A stretch of 5,995 bases of DNA. It comes from Dehalococcoidia bacterium. Its GTDB lineage: Bacteria; Chloroflexota; Dehalococcoidia; SHYD01; SHYC01. The stretch covers positions 1 to 5,995 of the forward strand of contig JAENIT010000192.1 in NCBI GenBank assembly GCA_016844365.1, in the 5' to 3' direction. Position numbers and translations under genes: made by a program. Below the pieces are notes generated by a model. That model did no database searches. It was not told where the DNA came from and saw only the letters and a program-made list of their open reading frames with translations. Positions 1-5,756 of the stretch are shown here, piece after piece; positions within the stretch are counted from its first letter, which is position 1; each line of letters starts with the position of its first letter.

Positions 1-88
1 GCTGGCAGCCCTCGGCCCCTCTCCACTGCACAGGATGTCTTTTGCTCCGATTAGGGATAGGGCTGCAGTGACAGAGGCGTACGCGTGA
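1..88 (+). CDS. rnhB: Ribonuclease HII, C-terminal end (partial)
   Basis: This is the 3' end of a gene entering from the left; codons begin at position 2 and end at TGA 86-88. The visible 28 residues contain LGPSPLHRMSFAPIR, which matches the conserved C-terminal LGPSPxHRxSFAP segment of RNase HII. That enzyme cleaves the RNA strand of RNA-DNA hybrids and removes misincorporated ribonucleotides from DNA. The stop codon shares a base with an ATG at 88-90, so it overlaps the next gene, yraN. The rnhB-yraN order is common in bacteria, which supports both calls. The catalytic DEDD residues lie outside the window and cannot be checked. Confidence 0.85.
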   Translation, partial: LAALGPSPLHRMSFAPIRDRAAVTEAYA

Positions 89-459
89 TGCCACCAAGAA
101 GCCGCAAGGAGGTCGGGGACTGGGGCGAGCGCATCGCCCAGAGCTTCCTCCGAGGGCAGGGCTACCACATCCTGGAGACCAACTATCGCTGCCCCCACGG
201 CGAGGCCGACATAGTGGCGCAGGATGGAGAGTGTTTGGTGTTTGTGGAGGTGAAGACCCGCCGCAGTCGCAGCTACGGAGCGCCGGAGGAATCGATAACC
301 CCTGTCAAAGAGGCCCGAATGTCCGCGGTGGCCGATCATTACCTGCAAAGTCGGGACATAACCCCCGATCAATATCGAATAGACCTGATTACGGTGGAGG
401 TGGAGTCTCCAGGGAGAGCGCCAAAGGTAAGGCTAATTAAGAACGCGACTCTGGGCTGA
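85..459 (+). CDS. yraN: UPF0102 / YraN family nuclease-fold protein
   Basis: A 124-residue protein of the usual UPF0102 length, with the whole family signature visible. This comprises an N-terminal GxxGE (residues 11-15), AxxFLxxxGY (18-27), NYRCxxGEADIVA (33-45), FVEVKTR (53-59) and RIDLITVEV near the C-terminus. Asp42 with the Glu55-x-Lys57 motif forms a PD-(D/E)xK-like centre, as known for restriction-endonuclease-fold proteins. The biological role of the family is poorly defined; DNA processing or repair is usually proposed. The start is either GTG at 85 or ATG at 88. A GAGG at 74-77 lies 7 bases before the GTG and 10 before the ATG, and both overlap the rnhB stop, so translational coupling is likely. 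No lesion is seen. Confidence 0.92.
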   Translation: MMPPRSRKEVGDWGERIAQSFLRGQGYHILETNYRCPHGEADIVAQDGECLVFVEVKTRRSRSYGAPEESITPVKEARMSAVADHYLQSRDITPDQYRIDLITVEVESPGRAPKVRLIKNATLG

Positions 460-543
460 CACGTAGCTGCTTCGTAGACGGTGGAAGCAATGACGGGTGA
501 TGTCTTTTCAATAGCACCCTGATAGAATGATAGAGGTGGAGTC
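460..543 (+). other. Intergenic gap before the HEPN cassette; weak -10-like site
   Basis: This is an 84-base non-coding gap between yraN and the HEPN frame. TAGAAT at 523-528 matches five of six bases of a -10 box, but the bases 17 upstream (500-505, ATGTCT) are a poor -35. A Shine-Dalgarno-like AGAGGTGG lies at 532-539. No hairpin with a T-run was seen, so readthrough from rnhB-yraN into the cassette is possible. Short in-frame stops (TGA 520, TAG 523) bound the HEPN frame on the left. Confidence 0.35.
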
Positions 544-927
544 ACGGCGGAGCAGGAGGACTATCTAGCTAAAGCGGAGGAGAGCCTCGCCTCCTCGGAG
601 GACGACTTTAACGGCGGGCGTTACAACTCCTGCGCCAGAAGTTGCTACTACGCCATGTTCCAGGCGGCGGTAGCCGCCCTTATCCACGAAGGGATCAGGC
701 CAGCCAGAGGACTATGGGAGCATAGATTTGTTCACGCGCAGTTCTCGGGCCAGTTGGTGTACAGGCGAAGAATATACCCTAGTCGCCTTCGAGGAGTTCT
801 TCAAGATAGTTCTTTTTGGCGACAGAAAGCCGACTATGAACCCGGCCGATTAAATAGAGAGGAAGCCCTCGGTATGCTGCGAAGGGCAAGAGAGCTGGTT
901 AGTCTGGTGAGGGAAAGAGTTCAATGA
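544..927 (+). CDS. HEPN-domain protein with a non-canonical ACG start
   Basis: Read from ACG at 544 this frame gives 127 residues ending at TGA 925-927. It has the all-alpha pattern of the HEPN family (COG1895/PF05168 type): acidic helix 1 (about 3-22), the RYNSCARSCYYAMFQAA segment typical of helix 2 (26-42), a WEHRFVHAQF stretch (58-67), YPSRLR (80s), RQKADYEP, then a charged last helix rich in RRAREL. HEPN proteins often act as toxin RNases or partners of nucleotidyltransferase-like antitoxins. No ATG, GTG or TTG lies in frame between the stops at 520/523 and ATG 655; starting at 655 would discard helices 1 and part of 2. ACG at 544 sits 4 bases after AGAGGTGG, exactly where an ATG would be expected. 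The only R-x4-H is R55-H60, not in the last helix where the HEPN RNase motif usually lies. The stop overlaps the next start (ATGA). Confidence 0.75.
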   Translation, partial: TAEQEDYLAKAEESLASSEDDFNGGRYNSCARSCYYAMFQAAVAALIHEGIRPARGLWEHRFVHAQFSGQLVYRRRIYPSRLRGVLQDSSFWRQKADYEPGRLNREEALGMLRRARELVSLVRERVQ

Positions 928-1208
928 AAAAGCGCTGGCCCGCTACTATAAGACAGGCTAAACTACGTAATCCAAGGGTTCAAGCTCTTGTAAAGGAGCT
1001 TTGCTCTATGGTGGTAGCATCTTTCCCTGAGGCAGAGTTCCAGGTGTACGAAGGAGAAGATCCCCAGGGCGTCTACATCAACGCATACACCAATACGCCA
1101 TCAGGGTGGAATGTTATTAATGTAGTGTCGGAGCGGGTTACAGATATTTTGCTGGACGAAGGCTACAACATAGGTGTAGTCCCTTCGTCCAAGGTTGCGA
1201 AGAAATGA
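924..1208 (+). CDS. Small protein of unknown family, cassette paralogue 1
   Basis: A 94-residue protein that I cannot place in a named family. It starts at ATG 924, overlapping the HEPN stop by ATGA and preceded by a GAGGGA Shine-Dalgarno-like run. Predicted layout by eye: basic N-terminus (KKRW, residues 2-5), a helix (about 17-33), a beta pair around FQVYEGEDPQGVYINAYT (39-56), an amphipathic helix VVSERVTDILLDEGY (67-81), a short strand IGVVP (83-87) and a Lys-rich tail. The helix-strand-strand-helix-strand order loosely resembles a minimal nucleotidyltransferase (MNT), the usual HEPN partner. However, the GSx10DxD active-site motif is absent, so catalysis of that kind is unlikely. It is about half identical to the next protein. 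An antitoxin or partner role is inference from context only. Base composition is lower in G+C than neighbouring housekeeping genes. Confidence 0.8.
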   Translation: MKKRWPATIRQAKLRNPRVQALVKELCSMVVASFPEAEFQVYEGEDPQGVYINAYTNTPSGWNVINVVSERVTDILLDEGYNIGVVPSSKVAKK

Positions 1209-1522
1209 CCAAGAAGAAGTGGCCTGCCCCACTCCGAAAGGCAACTTTGAAAAGCAAGCGGGTCTGTGAGTTGGTAGCTGAGTTAGAAGGTCTCCTTAAG
1301 GCCGAGTACGCCGACTCGGAATTTGAGGTCTACGAAAGAGAAGAAGACCAAAGCGTTTTTATTAACGCGTATACCGACAGAGGCGATGACGAGGCTGTAG
1401 AGATAATCCAGACGGTGTCGGAGCGTACAACGGACATCCTATTGGATGAAGGGTACTTTATTGGTGTGATACCTTTATCCAAGAGGTACTATAAACAGCC
1501 GAAGGGAGTAAGCAAGGGTTAG
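1205..1522 (+). CDS. Small protein of unknown family, cassette paralogue 2
   Basis: A 105-residue paralogue of the preceding protein, starting at ATG 1205 in an ATGA overlap with it. Roughly half of aligned residues are identical by eye, with a two-residue insertion after the INAYT strand (53-57). The most conserved blocks are KKxWPA (3-8), EFxVYE (39-44), INAYT, and VSERTTDILLDEGY (71-84) followed by IGVIP (86-90). It carries a longer basic tail (residues 93-105) than its twin. Both ends are basic, which would suit contact with nucleic acid or with an acidic partner, but this is speculative. No catalytic motif was recognised. Its TAG stop (1520-1522) shares its G with a GTG (1522-1524) that looks like the original start of the rfbB gene, so the cassette is tightly joined to its downstream neighbour. 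Confidence 0.8.
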   Translation: MTKKKWPAPLRKATLKSKRVCELVAELEGLLKAEYADSEFEVYEREEDQSVFINAYTDRGDDEAVEIIQTVSERTTDILLDEGYFIGVIPLSKRYYKQPKGVSKG

Positions 1523-1546
1523 TGCGTACACCTCTTATCACCGGCC
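1522..1546 (+). pseudogene. rfbB: Displaced 5' remnant of the rfbB gene
   Basis: From GTG 1522 this frame reads VRTPLITG and then runs into the following sequence out of frame. The octapeptide matches how RfbB proteins start, a first beta strand ending in TG of the TGGAGFIGS loop. The continuing rfbB homology resumes one frame over at TTG 1547 (LEGYPDY...). The join is therefore explained by loss of about 38 bases (13 codons less one base) coding the rest of the glycine loop and the first helix. Confidence reflects the short length of the match. Confidence 0.65.
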
Positions 1547-2512
1547 TTGGAGGGCTACCCCGACTATAGTGTGGTGATCTACGATAAGCTCACCTACGCC
1601 GGCAATCCAGAGAACCTGGCAGGGCTGGCCGAGGCCTTCGCGGGCCGCTACACCTTTGTCCAGGGGGACATCTGCGATGCCGAGCTAGTGGAGAAGGTGA
1701 TGGCGGAGCGCGGCGTCGATACCGTGGTGAACTTCGCCGCGGAGACCCACGTGGACCGCTCTCTCCTGGAGGCGGGGGCCTTCGTGATGACGGACGTGTA
1801 CGGGACCTTTGTGCTCCTGGAGGCGGCGAGAAAGCTGGGAGTGGAGCGCTTCCTGCACATGGGCACGGACGAGGTTTACGGTGAGGTAGCCGAGGGCTCC
1901 TCCAAAGAGACTGACCATCTGGAGCCCCGTAGCCCCTACTCCGCCAGCAAGGCTGGCGCCGACCTCATGGTGCGGGCCTATCACGTAAGCCACGGAGTGT
2001 ATGCCGTCACCACCAGGGCCTCCAACAACTTCGGCCCTCGGCAATATCCAGAGAAGTTCATCCCCCTCTTCGTCACCAACGCTATCGACGATCTGCCTCT
2101 CCCCCTTTACGGCGATGGCAGGCAAGTGCGGGACTGGCTTTACGTCCAGGACTGCTGCGAGGGCATCCTCACCGCGCTTCGGAAAGGCAAGCCGGGTGAG
2201 GTCTACAATATAGGCGGCGGCAACGAACGTCACAACATCGAAGTCGCCCACTCTATAGTGAGCCTCTTGGGAAAGCCATCGAGTCTTATCCAGCACATAA
2301 CCGATCGCCCGGCCCACGACCGTCGCTACTCCCTGGACTCATCGAAGCTGATGGCTCTGGGCTGGAGTCCCAAGCGCACCTTTGAGGAGGCGTTGGAGGA
2401 GACCGTCAGGTGGTACGTCGATAATGAGCCGTGGTGGCGGAGGATAAAATCGGGGGAGTATGCCGAATACTATCAGCGCCAGTACGGGGCCCGGCTCCAA
2501 GCCTCATCCTGA
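1547..2512 (+). CDS. rfbB: dTDP-glucose 4,6-dehydratase, N-terminally disrupted
   Basis: The open frame from TTG 1547 gives 321 residues of a short-chain dehydrogenase that converts dTDP-glucose to dTDP-4-keto-6-deoxyglucose in rhamnose and other deoxysugar pathways. Family marks are: DKLTYAGNPENL (13-24, with the NAD-ribose-binding Asp13), NFAAETHVDRS (62-72), the catalytic GTDEVYGE (106-113, Thr107-Asp108-Glu109), YSASK (131-135, the Tyr-xxx-Lys pair), NNFGPRQYPEKFIP, YGDGRQVRDWLYV, and C-terminal WYVDNEPWW. What is missing is the Rossmann GxxGxxG loop, normally within the first 15 residues; without it NAD binding, and so activity, is not expected. TTG 1547 is simply the first possible start in this frame, not a convincing one, because the original start seems to be GTG 1522 in another frame. 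No other deoxysugar genes are in view. The rest of the frame is intact and ends with TGA. Confidence 0.9.
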   Translation: MEGYPDYSVVIYDKLTYAGNPENLAGLAEAFAGRYTFVQGDICDAELVEKVMAERGVDTVVNFAAETHVDRSLLEAGAFVMTDVYGTFVLLEAARKLGVERFLHMGTDEVYGEVAEGSSKETDHLEPRSPYSASKAGADLMVRAYHVSHGVYAVTTRASNNFGPRQYPEKFIPLFVTNAIDDLPLPLYGDGRQVRDWLYVQDCCEGILTALRKGKPGEVYNIGGGNERHNIEVAHSIVSLLGKPSSLIQHITDRPAHDRRYSLDSSKLMALGWSPKRTFEEALEETVRWYVDNEPWWRRIKSGEYAEYYQRQYGARLQASS

Positions 2513-2556
2513 CAACGGGCCTGTCTTCTGTAACTCCAGGTTCCCACTAATCAATC

Positions 2557-2582
2557 AAAATAGCGGGAGTCCCATCCCCTGC
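2557..2582 (-). terminator. Possible weak terminator for the minus-strand pair
   Basis: On the minus strand, 19 bases beyond the PH-domain gene, GC and GGGA pair with TCCC and GC across a six-base loop, with a two-base bulge (2582-2563). TATTTT follows (2562-2557). The stem is short and bulged, so this is only a candidate. It lies in the 88-base gap between convergent genes, where a terminator would be expected. Confidence 0.3.
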
Positions 2583-2600
2583 AAAGCTCGCCCCCAGCGT

Positions 2601-3494
2601 TTACCCCAGCAGGAACATTGCAGCTATTAGAAGAGTAAGCTGCACCAGTCCTCCGGCTCCGAGAAACAGATAAGCAGCAACCCGCTCCTTGCGATAGAGG
2701 AGCAAACCCAGGGCGGCATTCCCCAGGAGGGCAAACAGCCCCAGGGTAGGAAGCAGCAACGCATCCCAGCTACTTCCCGTCCCTTCAGACACACCCATAG
2801 GCGTCAAGCGAACGGCAGTAACCTGGGGCAACTGGGGCATGATATAGAACACGTAAGCAAAGATTGCCAGGTTAGTCGCCAGGCCGGAGAGAAAGAGGAT
2901 CTGGACAACCCCATCCCTCAAGACCTCGAGAGTGGCTAGGGGCCAGGATCTGGCTCCTTGAGCCGACGGCTCTGTCGGCCCCATCCGCTTTCGGATATCC
3001 ACTTCGCGGATGAACTGAGAGGCTATCCCTATACTGAGACCGTATGTGGCGGCGGGAGTAACTACGTATAGGAGATCTCTGGGGGATATGCTGGTCCCGA
3101 AGAACAGGATGTCTCCCAACTCTGGAACCACACCACTGCCGCTGTAGTGCCCCGGCCAGATTACTCCCTTGATGCGCCCGGGCTCGGAGGCCCTCACACC
3201 GGGGATAATCGACTGGATACTGGAGAGAGGAACATAGTGGACAGTAGCGCCCCATCGGATGGCAAGTCGGTTGCGATCTACCTGGTAGCTCAGGCTAAAA
3301 CAGCAGAAGCTCCAGTAGGCGAAGAGGGCTGCCAGGAAGAGGAGGGCCGCCGTCGCTACCCCAGCAACAAAGGATGCCAGAGAGGGGGGTTCTTCCAGCA
3401 GGCGGCGGATCAGCGTGGACGCCGTGCCCGCAGCCATAGCGGTGATGGCAATCCCCATCACCGCCCCGGGCCAGCGCTTGGGGCGGAACACCAT
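2601..3494 (-). CDS. Multi-pass membrane protein with a bacterial PH domain
   Basis: A 297-residue membrane protein with about five hydrophobic segments: residues 11-29, 40-68, 196-220, 244-266 and 272-296. Between the second and third lies a soluble domain (about 69-170) with the bacterial pleckstrin-homology pattern. This includes YQVDRNRLAIRWG (70-82), YVPLSSIQSI (87-96) and a closing LLYVVTPAATYGLS (141-154) before an amphipathic helix. The C-terminal TM block, with LLPTLGLFALLGN and LLYRKERVAAYLF, resembles the tail of PH-domain proteins that I associate with Chloroflexota. Molecular function is unknown; no enzymatic motif is seen. ATG 3494 gives the typical MVFxPKR-like N-terminus. There is no clear Shine-Dalgarno, but it starts only 13 bases after the ilvE stop on the same strand, so it is probably co-transcribed and perhaps translationally coupled. 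Confidence 0.8.
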   Translation of the reverse strand: MVFRPKRWPGAVMGIAITAMAAGTASTLIRRLLEEPPSLASFVAGVATAALLFLAALFAYWSFCCFSLSYQVDRNRLAIRWGATVHYVPLSSIQSIIPGVRASEPGRIKGVIWPGHYSGSGVVPELGDILFFGTSISPRDLLYVVTPAATYGLSIGIASQFIREVDIRKRMGPTEPSAQGARSWPLATLEVLRDGVVQILFLSGLATNLAIFAYVFYIMPQLPQVTAVRLTPMGVSEGTGSSWDALLLPTLGLFALLGNAALGLLLYRKERVAAYLFLGAGGLVQLTLLIAAMFLLG

Positions 3495-3507
3495 AGCTAA
3501 GGGGCTT

Positions 3508-4383
3508 TTATGCCTTTACCAGCTTAGAGTAGGCAGGAGTACACCACTCCCTGTACTTGGGGTTCTTTCCCTTAAGGACATCGAAATAGAGTTTCTGCAA
3601 TCGGGAGGTTATAGCGCCCGCCTTGCCATCGCCCACGGGACGGTGGTCTACCTCCAGGACTGGAGAGACATGGGCCGCGGTCCCCGTCATAAAGCACTCA
3701 TCGCAGATGTACAGCTCACTACGGTCTATCGACCTCTCCACGGTCTCGATGCCGAATTCGTTCATGGCTAGGGTCATAACGGTGTCTCGAGTGATGCCCA
3801 CCAGAATGTTGTCCGATACCGGCGGGGTCACCAGCTTGCCGTTCATAACCAGGAAAATGTTCTCGCCGCTGCCCTCGGAGACGTGGCCGTCCTGGTTCAG
3901 GATAATGGCCTCATCCATGCCGTTGTCATGGGCCTCGGTCTTGGCTAGGGCGCTGTTCACGTAGAGGCCATTTATCTTGGCCCTGGCCGGGATGGTGTTA
4001 TCGTCCACCCGACGCCAGGTGGAGACGCAACACCGGATACCCTTCTCCACGTCCAGGTAGGGGCCAAAGGGGGTCACAAAGAGGAGGAAGTCGTCCTCCA
4101 GATCGTGGAGGCGCACGCCCAGCATCTCAGAACTGAGGGTTATATCGCACAGCTCATCTACCGTGTAGGGCAGGTCTATTCTAAGGATTCGACAACTGGC
4201 CTTGAGCCGTTGGAAGTGCTCCCGGGTCCGGAAGACGTATATCTGTCCCTCATCCTGGTTCCAGTTCCCTCGTATACCCTCGAAGCAGGCGGTGCCGTAG
4301 TTGAAGGCGTGGGTCATAACTCCGATCTTAGCCTCGGCAAGGGGCACGAATTGCTTCTTGAAGTAGGCGGTGGGTGTCGGCAT
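3508..4383 (-). CDS. ilvE: Branched-chain amino acid aminotransferase, internally shortened
   Basis: A class IV PLP aminotransferase of 291 residues, transferring the amino group between glutamate and branched-chain keto acids (final step of Leu/Ile/Val synthesis, first step of breakdown). Visible marks are HAFNYGTACFEGIRG (25-39), NTIPARAKINGLYVNS (129-144, with the PLP-binding lysine expected at Lys136), SEGSGENIF (169-177), VGITRDTV and MTGTAAHVSPV. The start at ATG 4383 is chosen because AGGGGAG lies 6 bases upstream and MPTPTAYFKK is a family-like N-terminus; a longer frame back to 4518 would run through the promoter. Between DELCDIT (76-82) and LGVRLHDLEDDF (88-99) about 20 residues are absent compared with E. 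coli IlvE. The missing part includes the conserved YIRP segment whose Arg helps bind substrate. The reading frame stays open, so a protein may be made but substrate binding is doubtful. Confidence 0.92.
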   Translation of the reverse strand: MPTPTAYFKKQFVPLAEAKIGVMTHAFNYGTACFEGIRGNWNQDEGQIYVFRTREHFQRLKASCRILRIDLPYTVDELCDITLSSEMLGVRLHDLEDDFLLFVTPFGPYLDVEKGIRCCVSTWRRVDDNTIPARAKINGLYVNSALAKTEAHDNGMDEAIILNQDGHVSEGSGENIFLVMNGKLVTPPVSDNILVGITRDTVMTLAMNEFGIETVERSIDRSELYICDECFMTGTAAHVSPVLEVDHRPVGDGKAGAITSRLQKLYFDVLKGKNPKYREWCTPAYSKLVKA

Positions 4384-4387
4384 GGCT

Positions 4388-4396
4388 CTCTCCCCT
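4388..4396 (-). promoter_or_regulatory. Ribosome binding site deciding the ilvE start
   Basis: Minus-strand AGGGGAGAG (4396-4388). Its AGGGGAG core ends 6 bases before ATG 4383. It supports the 291-residue ilvE over the 45-residue longer alternative. Confidence 0.75.
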
Positions 4397-4416
4397 AAAT
4401 GGCGTAATACGAGGGA

Positions 4417-4445
4417 ATTATACCCTGGTGATGGGAAAAGGGCAA
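4417..4445 (-). promoter_or_regulatory. Sigma-70-type promoter for ilvE
   Basis: On the minus strand, TTGCCC (4445-4440, four of six matches to TTGACA) is followed after exactly 17 bases by a perfect TATAAT (4422-4417). Transcription would begin near 4410, giving a leader of about 27 bases that includes the AGGGGAG ribosome site. It probably drives ilvE and the PH-domain gene. Confidence 0.65.
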
Positions 4446-4470
4446 GAAAAGCGACAGTGAATACGCGCCC

Positions 4471-4499
4471 TTGGCTTGGGGAGGACTTTTCTGTATGAT
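4471..4499 (+). promoter_or_regulatory. Sigma-70-type promoter for the CoA-transferase genes
   Basis: TTGGCT (4471-4476, four of six matches) and TATGAT (4494-4499, five of six) are separated by 17 bases. A start near 4506 would leave a leader of about 48 bases before ATG 4554. The site diverges from the ilvE promoter, with 25 bases between the two -35 boxes, leaving room for shared control. Confidence 0.6.
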
Positions 4500-4542
4500 T
4501 GTGTATCAAAGGCAACATCCACCCTCAGTCATGGCTGGAACT

Positions 4543-4549
4543 AAGGAGG
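4543..4549 (+). promoter_or_regulatory. Ribosome binding site of the first CoA-transferase
   Basis: AAGGAGG ends 4 bases before ATG 4554. This near-perfect Shine-Dalgarno fixes the start and shows that the genome uses canonical sites. It is a useful contrast with the ACG-started HEPN gene. Confidence 0.75.
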
Positions 4550-4553
4550 CAGT

Positions 4554-5756
4554 ATGGCAGACTCAGCGCTTTCCGACGTTACCGTCCTGGATCTCGGGAC
4601 CGACATCCCCGGCCCCTTCTGCGCCAAGCACCTGGCCGATTACGGGGCCGACGTCATTAAAGTCGAAGACCCTGCGGGTGGCGACCCCGCGAGGCGCATT
4701 GGGCCCTTCCCTGGGGACATGCCCCACGCCGAGAAGAGTGGCGTTTACCTACATCTAAACACCAACAAGAGGGGAATCACCCTCGACCTCAAAACTACAA
4801 CAGGCCAGGGTATCCTGAAGGAGTTGGTAAAGAGGGTGGATATAGTTATAGAGAACTACCCGCCAGGCAAGATGGAGTCCTGGGGGCTCTCTTATAATGA
4901 ACTCTCCGCCGTCAATCCTAAGTTGGTGCTCACATCCATAACCCCTTTCGGCCAGTACGGGCCCTACAAGGACTACAAGGCCCCGGAGATCGTGGCCTTC
5001 GCTATGACTACCAGGATGTTCACCCACGGAATTGAGGAGAGGGAGCCCCTTCGGTACTCTCCCGATGCAGGATGGTTTCAGGCGGGAGCCACCGCGGCCA
5101 CCGCCACCATGGGCGCTCTATTTACCGCTCGAATGCAGGATATAGGACAGCACATAGACGTCTCAGCTATGGATTGTATGATGGGCAACGTGGACGCCCG
5201 CACTCTGATTTATGAGTACACCAAGGAGTCCGCATCCCGGGAGCGGCTACCCACGGGCTTCCCCGGGGGCGTGTACGCCTGCGCAGACGGCTTTTTGGTC
5301 TTTGCTGCTGGAGCGGACCGCTTCTTCCGCCGATTGTGTCGGGCCATGGGGCATCCCGAGATCCTGGATGATCCCCGTTTCGCCACGGTGCAGGAGCGCC
5401 AGTATCACAAAGATGAGTTCGAGGCTGAGTACTTCCTTCTCTGGCTCTTGGAACGGACTCGCTACGAGGTAACGGAGGCCTGCCAGGTGGAGTCGGTGAT
5501 GATGGCGCCTATTTTCAGCGTTGAGGAGATGATGAGCGATCCCCAGATGATTGCTCGCAAGTTCTTTGTAGAGATAGAGCACCCAGCAGCCGGCAAGCAA
5601 ACCTACCCAGGAAACTTCTTCAGGATGACAGAGACCCCGTGGCAGATAAGACGCCCCGCCCCCCTGCTGGGGGAGCACAACGAGGAGGTGTATTGTGGTA
5701 TGTTGGGATACAGCAGGCAGGATTTGGTGCGACTCAGAGGCCAAGGCGTGATTTAA
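4554..5756 (+). CDS. Family III CoA-transferase (CaiB/BaiF)
   Basis: A 400-residue protein of normal family length. These enzymes move CoA between acyl-CoA and a free carboxylic acid through an aspartyl-CoA anhydride. Family marks run in order: VLDLGTDIPGPFCAKHLADYGADVIKVE (11-38, the usual N-terminal Rossmann-like segment), NTNKRGITLDL (69-79), DIVIENYPPGKMESWGL (96-112), ITPFGQYGPY (129-138), then PDAGWFQAG (170-178), where Asp171 fits the catalytic aspartate of formyl-CoA transferase (Asp169). IGQHIDVSAMD follows, and the C-terminal PLLGEHNEEVY is characteristic. The acyl substrate cannot be told from sequence. It has its own promoter and strong ribosome site, and is followed 74 bases on by a second family member, probably in one operon. 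No lesion is seen. Confidence 0.92.
   Translation: MADSALSDVTVLDLGTDIPGPFCAKHLADYGADVIKVEDPAGGDPARRIGPFPGDMPHAEKSGVYLHLNTNKRGITLDLKTTTGQGILKELVKRVDIVIENYPPGKMESWGLSYNELSAVNPKLVLTSITPFGQYGPYKDYKAPEIVAFAMTTRMFTHGIEEREPLRYSPDAGWFQAGATAATATMGALFTARMQDIGQHIDVSAMDCMMGNVDARTLIYEYTKESASRERLPTGFPGGVYACADGFLVFAAGADRFFRRLCRAMGHPEILDDPRFATVQERQYHKDEFEAEYFLLWLLERTRYEVTEACQVESVMMAPIFSVEEMMSDPQMIARKFFVEIEHPAAGKQTYPGNFFRMTETPWQIRRPAPLLGEHNEEVYCGMLGYSRQDLVRLRGQGVI

Noticed and set aside
527..568. ATG 527 as an alternative HEPN start
   Set aside because: It is in another frame and stops at TAG 566 after 13 codons; joining it to HEPN would need a frameshift for which there is no other sign.
1685..2317. 210-residue minus-strand open frame inside rfbB
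   Set aside because: It lies antisense to strongly conserved rfbB coding sequence, shows no recognisable domain, and is explained as a shadow of a high-G+C gene.
4384..4518. 45-residue N-terminal extension of the ilvE frame
   Set aside because: It runs through the TATAAT promoter and the AGGGGAG ribosome site, and is not family-like; ATG 4383 is the better start.
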